A DNA stretch of 10,417 nucleotides from an uncultured Muribaculum sp. (GTDB lineage Bacteria; Bacteroidota; Bacteroidia; Bacteroidales; Muribaculaceae): contig CANPDS010000060.1 of assembly GCA_947573015.1 (NCBI GenBank), positions 1-10,417 on the forward strand, given 5' to 3'. Below are positions 1-6,209 of this stretch, piece after piece. How positions within the stretch are numbered: position 1 is the first letter of the stretch; every line of letters begins with the position of its first letter. The position numbers and the translations under genes were made by a program. The notes beneath the pieces were generated by a model. It did no database searches. It worked only from the letters and a program-made list of their open reading frames with translations, and was not told where the DNA came from.

Positions 1-84
1 TTTAAGCAAAAATGAGCGGAGTAAAGAAATAATTGCTAATTTCGTAACAATATTTTGCATCAGTCACATGTAAAACAGACTCTA

Positions 85-1272
85 ATGAGAGACAAACGTC
101 CATATACCCTCGACCGTGTGGTGCGGTTGGTTATCACCACAATTGTGGTCTGTGCCGCCATATGGCTCGTATATCGTCTGCGCGGAGTGTTGTTGCCATT
201 TTGCGTTGCTGCATTGGTGGCATATCTTCTTGAGCCGTTCGTGCAGTTCAACCGCGATCTGCTTCATCTGAAGGGGCGTGTCATAGCTGTTTTCGTAACC
301 CTTTTCGAAGCTACTTTCCTGTTTGGACTGCTGTGCTATATACTTATACCTATGATCACCTCCGAGATGGAGCATATGGGCCATCTTTTGAAAGTATATT
401 CACAGGCACAACTCGACATTCCGTTCCTTCCTGACAGTGTGCATGCGTTTATCCGCAAGTATATCGACTTTGACTATCTGTCGGGATTGATGAGCGCGGA
501 GGATCAGATGAAGCTTGTAGAGAACATGCTGTCGCATACATGGTCGCTTGTGACAAGTGGCATCAGCATGATCATAGGTGTCCTTAGCTGGTTTATCGTA
601 TTTCTGTATGTGATATTCCTGATGCTTGATTATGACCGTCTGGCCGAGAGTTTCCACCATATGGTGCCTCCGGCATGGCGCAAGACAGTGTTCCGTATTG
701 GCAACGACATACAGCGCTCCATGAATCATTATTTCCGTGGGCAGGCTCTTGTGTCGTTCTGTGTGGGAGTACTTTTTACCATCGGCTTCCTTATTGTGGG
801 GATGCCGTTGGCCATTGTGCTTGGCATGTTTATCGGATTGCTCAACATGGTACCCTATCTTCAGCTTATCTCGCTTGTGCCTACTACGTTGCTATGTCTG
901 GTATGCTCGGTGGACCAGGGTGTTGATTTCTGGACTATATTCTGGGAGTGCATGGCCATATATTGTGTGGTCCAGGCCATTCAGGATCTCTTTCTTACTC
1001 CCAAGATCATGGGTAAGGCGATGGGACTCAATCCAGCTATTATATTGCTTTCACTGTCGATCTGGGGAACATTGCTCGGTTTCCTCGGATTGATCATAGC
1101 TCTTCCGCTCACCACTCTTATATTGGCTTATTATGATGAATATCTTAAAGCGTTGCAGTTGCGCCATACTCGCCTGAAATCGCGTCATGATTTAGTGAAG
1201 GGTGAGGTGATGAATGATAGTGAATCCTGTGATGCAACAAATAGCGATGACACTATCAATAAAAAATGTTAA
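85..1272 (+). CDS. AI-2E family transporter (membrane permease-like protein)
   Basis: An integral inner-membrane protein of 395 residues, normal for the AI-2E (PerM/YdiK-like) family. Hydrophobic segments lie at about 14-31, 36-53, 66-92, 160-182, 222-255, 258-276, 285-300 and 317-350. The polar stretch at about 93-155 matches the family's extracytoplasmic insert. Family-like signatures are PYLQLISLVP near 257-266 and QDLFLTPKIMGKAMGLNP near 300-317. The tail (351-395) is charged and cytoplasmic. I chose the ATG at 85; the frame is open to a TTG at 55, but the extra ten residues add nothing recognisable and the ATG gives the usual short basic N-terminus before TM1. Family members have been linked to autoinducer-2 export or to Na+/H+ antiport, so the substrate here is unknown. 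Its upstream partner is cut off at the window edge. The family call is firm; the function is not. Confidence 0.9.
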   Translation: MRDKRPYTLDRVVRLVITTIVVCAAIWLVYRLRGVLLPFCVAALVAYLLEPFVQFNRDLLHLKGRVIAVFVTLFEATFLFGLLCYILIPMITSEMEHMGHLLKVYSQAQLDIPFLPDSVHAFIRKYIDFDYLSGLMSAEDQMKLVENMLSHTWSLVTSGISMIIGVLSWFIVFLYVIFLMLDYDRLAESFHHMVPPAWRKTVFRIGNDIQRSMNHYFRGQALVSFCVGVLFTIGFLIVGMPLAIVLGMFIGLLNMVPYLQLISLVPTTLLCLVCSVDQGVDFWTIFWECMAIYCVVQAIQDLFLTPKIMGKAMGLNPAIILLSLSIWGTLLGFLGLIIALPLTTLILAYYDEYLKALQLRHTRLKSRHDLVKGEVMNDSESCDATNSDDTINKKC

Positions 1273-1305
1273 ATTTATAGGTGTATTTATTCGGGTATGT
1301 GCGAA

Positions 1306-1341
1306 TTTGCGTACTGGTATGTGAAGTTATTGATAGGTTTG
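1306..1341 (+). promoter_or_regulatory. Possible upstream (distal) Bacteroidetes-type promoter
   Basis: TAGGTTTG at 1334-1341 matches the TAnnTTTG -7 consensus, and TTTG lies at 1306-1309. The 24-base gap is longer than the usual 19-21, so this is a weaker candidate than the promoter about 50 bases downstream. If both work, the 532-residue gene has tandem starts. Confidence 0.3.
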
Positions 1342-1360
1342 TAAAAGAATACTAAAAAAA

Positions 1361-1391
1361 TTGTAATATTCCACGGAGTTGCATAAATTTG
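1361..1391 (+). promoter_or_regulatory. Bacteroidetes-type promoter for the TPR/DUF6377 gene
   Basis: TTG at 1361-1363 and TAAATTTG at 1384-1391 are separated by 20 bases, a good fit to the -33/-7 promoter of the Bacteroidetes primary sigma factor. Transcription should start near 1396-1400, giving a leader of about 95 bases before the TTG start at 1492. Confidence 0.6.
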
Positions 1392-1400
1392 CAAAACACA

Positions 1401-1490
1401 ATGAAAACGTACTCGTGTTTTCAATTGTATGGATATGTCTATCTGAGCAGCAATCCTTACCTGCATTATTACATTTTAGCGAAAATCTGA
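1401..1490 (+). CDS. Possible 29-residue Tyr-rich upstream ORF (leader peptide)
   Basis: ATG at 1401 lies only a few bases after the predicted transcription start and is followed by an A-rich second codon. It opens 29 codons ending in TGA at 1488-1490. Seven of the 29 residues are tyrosine and the peptide has no signal-peptide shape. The stop is one base before the TTG that starts the next gene, so ribosomes finishing here could re-initiate on that weak start. AT-rich DNA yields Tyr codons easily, so chance is a real alternative. I recognise no family. Confidence 0.3.
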   Translation: MKTYSCFQLYGYVYLSSNPYLHYYILAKI

Positions 1491-1491
1491 T

Positions 1492-3090
1492 TTGCGCACT
1501 ACATTACGTATTCTTACATGCTTGATAGCAATTGTCTTGCAGTGGTTTTGTTCTTCGGCCGCCGCCGGGGTAGCGATGCCACAAAATGTTGCATCTGCCA
1601 GCGAGCAGCTATTGAAGCAGCTTGATGAGGCTATTCAACAGCGTGAAAGATATATGGAAAGCAGGGTGGCACGGATCGATTCGGCCGTTGAGGCTGCTGT
1701 TCATCTTGCCTCGTCAGAGCGTGCTGATGCATATATAGGTATTGCCGATGATTATTCGATGTTATGTGCTGATTCTGCTATCGCTTATCTGCACCGTGCA
1801 TCCGACATAGCGCGTGCGATAAATGACAGCACGTTGCTGTTCCGTTCACGAATGACACTTGCCGCAGTATTGCCGAAGGTGTTCTTGGTAAGGGAGGCTA
1901 TAATGGTGTTCGACTCCATCAATGTCGCATCGATACCTTCTGAATATCAACGTCAGTACTATGTCGGTGCAGCCAAGATGTACGACGGTATTTCTGATAA
2001 CTACTCGGATTATCCTGATATTTTTGAGAAATATACGCTGATAGGCGATAAATATCGGCAGAAGGCCATGCTGTATTATCCCCCTGAGTCGTTGGACTGG
2101 CTGTTTCATGAGGCAAGTCATTTTTATGTCGAGGGCAACTATTCCGCAGCTATAATATCCGCAGCCGAGCTGATGGACCGTACAGAGCCAACCGAGCGTA
2201 TGTTTGGGCGTGCGGCATATCTGCTTGCTCGCATATCGGCCCTGCGCGGCGACAAGGAATCGGAGCTTTACTATAAAGCGCAATATGCATTGAGCGAGGT
2301 GTTGCGCGGCGATCGTGAGGGAATGGCTCTTCAGAGTGTGGGCCACATGCTTTACCGTGAGGGTGATATAAACCGCGCGCATGCTTATCTGTCGGTAGCG
2401 CTTGAGGCGGCTGCTTTCGGTGCCGGACACCATCATGACACTGTGGCCGATTCGATGCTGATAATTGATAAGGCTTATAAGGAACAGTTAAATCGCAATT
2501 CGCTGATATTCTGGTGTCTGATCGTAGTGCTGACATTATTGTTGCTCGTGATGGTCTATACTCTGATGCGTTATCGATCGTATCTGCGCCATATGAATGA
2601 GGAACATAAGCATGTGATGCGCTTGCGTGAGGACCGTGTGATATATCTCACCAATTTCCTTAGGGTATGTGCGGTGTCGATGCGTCGTATGACGGAATTT
2701 TCACGTGCTGTGCAGCGCAAGTTGGCAGCAAAACAGTTTGAGGAAGTATTCCGCAATGTCAAGTCGGGCCAGGCCATCGATACATGTCGCCGCGACATCC
2801 TGGGAGTGTTTGACGCGACATTCATAAAGATATATCCTAATTTTGTGGATGAATTCAATCATTTGCTTCGTCCGGAAGAGCATTATTCGGTAGCCGCTGA
2901 CGGACGCATGTCGCCTGAACTGCGCATTGCTGCGCTGATGCGGCTTGGACTGGATGATACAGCTCGTATGGCCGAATTTCTCGGATATTCTCCAAATACG
3001 ATTTATGCTTACCGCGCGAAGATAAGGGCCAAAGCCATTGATAGCTCTACATTCGACCGCGACTTTCAGAGCCTGTGTAGCAAGATGTAG
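1492..3090 (+). CDS. TPR-containing membrane protein with DUF6377-like C-terminus and HTH-like tail
   Basis: A 532-residue protein. Residues 1-26 form a signal peptide (hydrophobic core at 5-19, then SSAAAG). Residues ~35-330 are helical with TPR-like pairs, predicted periplasmic. One strong transmembrane helix spans ~337-359, followed by a basic helix (361-385) and a cytoplasmic region. The C-terminal part (~383-532), including IYPNFVDEFNHLL at 447-459 and LRIAALMRLGLDDTARMAEF near 477-496, resembles the DUF6377 domain of Bacteroidales TPR proteins. Residues ~476-514 read like a LuxR-type helix-turn-helix (AEFLGYSPNTIYAYRAKIR). The layout suggests an envelope sensor coupled to a membrane-anchored DNA-binding or protein-binding domain; this is inference. 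The start is TTG at 1492: an in-frame TAG at 1477 blocks earlier starts, and the first ATG (1576) would delete the signal peptide. It appears to be a single-gene unit. Confidence 0.8.
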   Translation: MRTTLRILTCLIAIVLQWFCSSAAAGVAMPQNVASASEQLLKQLDEAIQQRERYMESRVARIDSAVEAAVHLASSERADAYIGIADDYSMLCADSAIAYLHRASDIARAINDSTLLFRSRMTLAAVLPKVFLVREAIMVFDSINVASIPSEYQRQYYVGAAKMYDGISDNYSDYPDIFEKYTLIGDKYRQKAMLYYPPESLDWLFHEASHFYVEGNYSAAIISAAELMDRTEPTERMFGRAAYLLARISALRGDKESELYYKAQYALSEVLRGDREGMALQSVGHMLYREGDINRAHAYLSVALEAAAFGAGHHHDTVADSMLIIDKAYKEQLNRNSLIFWCLIVVLTLLLLVMVYTLMRYRSYLRHMNEEHKHVMRLREDRVIYLTNFLRVCAVSMRRMTEFSRAVQRKLAAKQFEEVFRNVKSGQAIDTCRRDILGVFDATFIKIYPNFVDEFNHLLRPEEHYSVAADGRMSPELRIAALMRLGLDDTARMAEFLGYSPNTIYAYRAKIRAKAIDSSTFDRDFQSLCSKM

Positions 3091-3111
3091 AGGCCGGCTG
3101 GGGCAAATAAA

Positions 3112-3144
3112 TTTGGCATTGCTCTCGACTTATTCGTATCTTTG
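3112..3144 (+). promoter_or_regulatory. Bacteroidetes-type promoter for the thiH unit
   Basis: TTTG at 3112-3115 and TATCTTTG at 3137-3144 are 21 bases apart, a full match to the Bacteroidetes -33/-7 pattern. The expected start is near 3150, leaving a leader of only about 55 bases. That is too short for a TPP riboswitch, and none of its conserved boxes is seen. Confidence 0.7.
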
Positions 3145-3153
3145 TAGAAACAT

Positions 3154-3198
3154 ATGTGCCGCCATCAGTGCATGTGCCGGATAGCGTGTCGCATATGA
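3154..3198 (+). CDS. Possible 14-residue Cys/Arg-rich upstream ORF before thiH
   Basis: ATG at 3154, about four bases after the predicted transcription start, opens 14 codons reading MCRHQCMCRIACRI and ending in TGA at 3196-3198, six bases before the thiH ATG. Four of the 14 codons are Cys (TGC three times, TGT once) and three are Arg. An 8-base direct repeat (ATGTGCCG at 3154-3161 and 3172-3179) creates part of this composition. It may be a leader peptide that senses cysteine or arginine supply, or it may be chance. There is no homology to lean on. Confidence 0.25.
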   Translation: MCRHQCMCRIACRI

Positions 3199-3204
3199 CA
3201 GTGA

Positions 3205-4320
3205 ATGACTATGTTTTACGACGAAATTAAGCATTACGACTGGGACGATACCACGCGGTGCATTGCCTCAAAACGGGCCGCTGATGTGGAGATAGCTCTT
3301 GGGAAAGCACACCCTGATGTCGATGATTTTATGGCCTTGATTTCTCCCGCCGCCGCTCCATATATAGAGGATATGGCTCGTTTGAGCCGCCGTATCACTC
3401 AGGAACGATTCGGCAAGACCATAAGTATGTATATACCGCTATATATCACCAACTCATGTGCAAACGGCTGTATATATTGCGGATTCAATCATAACAATCC
3501 GTTTGAGCGCACGATCCTTACGATGGATGAGATTCGCCGCGAATGTGAGGCGATACGCCGTCTTGGCCCATTCGAGAACCTGTTGATTGTCACGGGTGAA
3601 AATCCTGCAAAAGCTGGTGTGGACTATCTGGAGGAAGCCCTGCGCACCGCTCGTCCGTATTTCAACAATCTCTCAATTGAGGTGATGCCACTTAAGGCCG
3701 AGGATTATGAGCGTCTCACTCATTCGGGTCTTAATGGTGTAGTATGTTTTCAAGAGACATACAATGAGGCCAATTACAAGAAATATCATCCGGTGGGCAT
3801 GAAGTCGATCTACCATTGGCGACTCAATGGCTACGACCGTATGGGGCAGGCTGGTGTCCACAAGATTGGCATGGGAGTGCTTATTGGTCTTGAAGACTGG
3901 CGTACCGATGTTACCATGATGGCGCGTCATCTGCGCTATCTTCGTAAGAACTATTGGCAGACAAAATATTCGGTCAATTTCCCACGTATGCGCCCGTCGA
4001 AAGGTGGTTTCCAACCTAATGTGGTGATGAGCGACCGTGAGCTTGCCCAGCTTACATTTGCATTCCGTATCTTCGACAATGATGTAGATATAAGCTACTC
4101 CACTCGTGAGAATCCCGACTTCCGCAACAACATGATGCAGCTCGGTGTCACCTCTATGAGTGCCGGCAGCAAAACAGATCCGGGAGGCTATGCTGTAAAT
4201 CCTCAGAGCCTTGAGCAATTTTCGGTCAGCGACGAGCGCACACCTGCCGATGTAGCTGCTGACATACGTGCTATGGGCTACGAGGTCGTATGGAAGGATT
4301 GGGACAAAGTGTTTGACTGA
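3205..4320 (+). CDS. thiH: 2-iminoacetate synthase ThiH (radical SAM, thiamin thiazole synthesis)
   Basis: ThiH cleaves L-tyrosine with S-adenosylmethionine to give dehydroglycine (2-iminoacetate) and p-cresol. Dehydroglycine is used by ThiG with ThiS-thiocarboxylate to build the thiazole ring of thiamin. At 371 residues it has the usual full length. The radical-SAM CX3CX2C motif is intact (Cys85, Cys89 and Cys92 in NSCANGCIYCGF) and binds the [4Fe-4S] cluster. Other ThiH-like stretches are LLIVTGENP near 106-114, FQETYNEANYKKYHP, NFPRMRPSKGGFQPN, STRENPDFRNN, MSAGSKTDPGGYA and the C-terminal VVWKDWDKVFD. The ATG at 3205 gives MTMFYDE; ATG 3211 is an alternative start two codons later. No other thi gene is nearby, so the rest of the pathway must lie elsewhere. 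A downstream AlkD-like gene follows after 13 bases and is probably cotranscribed. Confidence 0.95.
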   Translation: MTMFYDEIKHYDWDDTTRCIASKRAADVEIALGKAHPDVDDFMALISPAAAPYIEDMARLSRRITQERFGKTISMYIPLYITNSCANGCIYCGFNHNNPFERTILTMDEIRRECEAIRRLGPFENLLIVTGENPAKAGVDYLEEALRTARPYFNNLSIEVMPLKAEDYERLTHSGLNGVVCFQETYNEANYKKYHPVGMKSIYHWRLNGYDRMGQAGVHKIGMGVLIGLEDWRTDVTMMARHLRYLRKNYWQTKYSVNFPRMRPSKGGFQPNVVMSDRELAQLTFAFRIFDNDVDISYSTRENPDFRNNMMQLGVTSMSAGSKTDPGGYAVNPQSLEQFSVSDERTPADVAADIRAMGYEVVWKDWDKVFD

Positions 4321-4333
4321 TTCTCACCTGAAA

Positions 4334-4759
4334 ATGAATGCTGCTGTGACTATTCAAGAAGTGAAACACCGTTGCTATGCAATGCGCAACGGTGCTGTAG
4401 CCGATACAATGCGCAGGTTGGGCGCGCCATATCGTGTGATATTCGGGGTGAACCTTCCTCAGCTTAAAGAGATTGCATCCGATATCCAACCTGATGCCGC
4501 TCTTGCCGCCCAACTTTGGGCTACCGACTCCACACGTGAGTGTGTGCTTATTGCGCCTATGATTATGCCTCATGATGCTTTTCCCATCGAGACGGCTCGT
4601 CAGTGGATCGCAACTGCTCCATCGGCTGAGGCTATCGATGTGCTATGTCTCAAACTGCTCGGCAAGATGCCCTATAAGGCAGAGCTTGCCGACGAACTCC
4701 TTCTCTCTGACTCGGAACTGACGCGCTACGCCTCAATGCGTCTCCGCAACTATATATGA
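4334..4759 (+). CDS. Short DNA alkylation repair (AlkD-like HEAT-repeat) protein
   Basis: A 141-residue, mostly helical protein starting at ATG 4334, 13 bases after thiH. Features such as RNGAVADTMRRLGAPYRVIFGVN (split around residues 18-40), LPQLKEIA (41-48) and LAAQLWATDSTRECVLIAPMI (58-78) match the N-terminal HEAT repeats of the AlkD-like DNA alkylation repair family, as annotated in Bacteroidales. AlkD proteins excise positively charged alkylated bases and are usually 200-240 residues. This one stops after about four helical pairs, and a terminator follows within 45 bases, so the C-terminal repeats that complete the DNA-binding groove are missing. No later frame continues the homology, so the short form looks natural rather than frameshifted. 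Its catalytic competence is doubtful. The open frame extends upstream into thiH to 4268, but that part is only overlap. The family call is moderate to good; the function is uncertain. Confidence 0.75.
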   Translation: MNAAVTIQEVKHRCYAMRNGAVADTMRRLGAPYRVIFGVNLPQLKEIASDIQPDAALAAQLWATDSTRECVLIAPMIMPHDAFPIETARQWIATAPSAEAIDVLCLKLLGKMPYKAELADELLLSDSELTRYASMRLRNYI

Positions 4760-4800
4760 ACTAATCACGGGGTATTAACATCCTATCTAATAAATATACA

Positions 4801-4839
4801 AAAGAGAGGCCACCTCAACTTGTCTGGTGGCCTCTCTTT
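4801..4839. terminator. Bidirectional rho-independent terminator between convergent operons
   Basis: A perfect 14-bp inverted repeat, AAAGAGAGGCCACC (4801-4814) with its complement at 4826-4839, encloses an 11-base loop. T-rich sequence follows on the plus strand (TTTCGTTTCTCTC), and a TTTTGTATATTT-like tail follows on the minus strand. It lies 41 bases after the AlkD-like stop and 40 bases beyond the thrC stop, so it can end both transcripts. Confidence 0.9.
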
Positions 4840-4879
4840 CGTTTCTCTCGATTGATTAAGCTCTAAGTTGTTAAGTGTC

Positions 4880-6190
4880 TTAAGCTTGCTCGAGGAGATA
4901 TTTTTTGAATGCAGGGAATAGATTCGACATTCTTACTGTCGATTTTTCGCCGCGCATGAATGCGGAGAGGCGTCCAGGAATCTGCACTGTTGCGCCAATT
5001 GCCCCTTCTACTGTTTCCTTGAATTTGGCTGGATGGGCCGTTTCGAGGAATACGCCGGTCTCGCCCGGTTTTAGTTGTTCGCCGAGTGCGCGACATGCTG
5101 TGGCGCCGTGCGGATCGAGTATGTAGCCAGTGGCTGTGTAGATCTCTTTCATTGTTTGGCGTATCTCATCATCATCGTAGGCACAGCCTGATATATCGGC
5201 AGCTATAGCATAGTGGTCGTTGGCATATAGGTCGAGTATGCGGGCGAAGTTAGAGGGTGCGCCCACATCCATTGCATTAGCTATAGTGGCCACAGATGGT
5301 CCAGGGGTGTACACTCCGCTGTTGAGATAGCGCAGGAAAACATCGTTGCGGTTGTTGGCCGCAATGAAACGCTTGATCGGTAGGCCCATGCGCTTTGCTA
5401 TGAGTGCGCTGCAAAGATTGCCGAAGTTGCCGCTTGGCACAGCTACAACAATTTCATCCGGATTAGCTCCCATTTCGACCATGCGGGCATAGGCATGGTA
5501 ATAGTAGAACATCTGTGGCAGAAAGCGCGCCACATTGATCGAGTTGGCTGAGGTAAGATACATGGCTGCGTTGAGCTCTTCATCGATAAACGCGGCCTTC
5601 ACCAATGCCTGGCAATCGTCAAATGTGCCATCTACCTCTATTGCCTTGATATTTGCCCCGAGGGTGGTGAACTGTGCTTCCTGTATCTTGCTTACCTTTC
5701 CGTGGGGATAGAGCACGAATACTCTTATGCCCGGCACATTAAGGAATCCGTTGGCTACGGCGCTACCCGTATCGCCCGATGTGGCCACGAGTACGTTGAC
5801 ATCCTTGGCGTTTCCATCCTTGCGGTTGAAGTGTGATAGCATGTGGGCCATGAATCGTGCGCCTACATCCTTGAACGCGAGTGTCGGACCATGGAACAGT
5901 TCGAGTGCATAACGGTTGTCGTCGACCTTATGGAGTGGAATCTCGAAACTCAATGTATCGGTGACTATGTTGCGCAGTTCTTCAGAGTCGATATCTTCGC
6001 CAAACAGAGTGTTGGCTACGACATATGCAATCTCATGAAGGGTCATTTCGCTGATATGGCGGAAGAATGGCCTGGGTATTGTCGGGATGCGTTCGGGCAT
6101 GTATAGCCCACGGTCGGGGGCGAGGCCATGTACGATGGCATCGCGAAGTGTAACGTCGGGTGAGGAATGGTTGGTGCTATAATACATCAT
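4880..6190 (-). CDS. thrC: Threonine synthase
   Basis: Converts O-phospho-L-homoserine to L-threonine with pyridoxal phosphate, in the cytoplasm; last step of the pathway. At 436 residues it has the typical length of the bacterial form. The PLP lysine is Lys107 in HGPTLAFKDVGARF, the ATSGDTGSA loop is at 136-144, and the phosphate-binding SGNFGN loop is at 253-258. DPHGATA near 359-365 and ETAHPAKF near 383-390 are also family-like. The N-terminus carries the usual YYSTN...VTLRDAIVHGLAPDRGLYMP region. Two adjacent ATGs (6190 and 6187) could both start it; I used the first. It is the last gene of the thrA-apgM-thrC operon, 19 bases after the ApgM-like gene, and ends just before the shared terminator. 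Confidence 0.96.
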   Translation of the reverse strand: MMYYSTNHSSPDVTLRDAIVHGLAPDRGLYMPERIPTIPRPFFRHISEMTLHEIAYVVANTLFGEDIDSEELRNIVTDTLSFEIPLHKVDDNRYALELFHGPTLAFKDVGARFMAHMLSHFNRKDGNAKDVNVLVATSGDTGSAVANGFLNVPGIRVFVLYPHGKVSKIQEAQFTTLGANIKAIEVDGTFDDCQALVKAAFIDEELNAAMYLTSANSINVARFLPQMFYYYHAYARMVEMGANPDEIVVAVPSGNFGNLCSALIAKRMGLPIKRFIAANNRNDVFLRYLNSGVYTPGPSVATIANAMDVGAPSNFARILDLYANDHYAIAADISGCAYDDDEIRQTMKEIYTATGYILDPHGATACRALGEQLKPGETGVFLETAHPAKFKETVEGAIGATVQIPGRLSAFMRGEKSTVRMSNLFPAFKKYLLEQA

Positions 6191-6209
6191 AGCGCTCTTA
6201 TATCGATGA

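Noticed and set aside
1..73. End of an upstream gene (frame 2-73) or a promoter (TATTTTGC at 51-58) before the AI-2E gene
   Set aside because: The fragment is too short to judge, and the -7 candidate lacks one spacer base and has no -33 partner at the right distance.
85..1272. Quorum-sensing (AI-2 export) function for the AI-2E protein
   Set aside because: The family name does not establish substrate; no luxS or lsr-like gene is present here, so only the family is claimed.
1846..2436. 196-codon minus-strand open frame inside the TPR/DUF6377 gene
   Set aside because: It is antisense to a well-supported coding region, has no recognisable domain and composition typical of a shadow frame.
3145..3204. 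TPP riboswitch before thiH
   Set aside because: The leader from the predicted transcription start is only ~55 bases and the conserved CTGAGA and ACCTGA-type boxes are absent; the GGATAGCGTG stretch is only a superficial likeness.
4740..4860. Frameshifted continuation of the AlkD-like gene
   Set aside because: All frames after the stop run quickly into stops and the terminator; no AlkD-like residues are seen.
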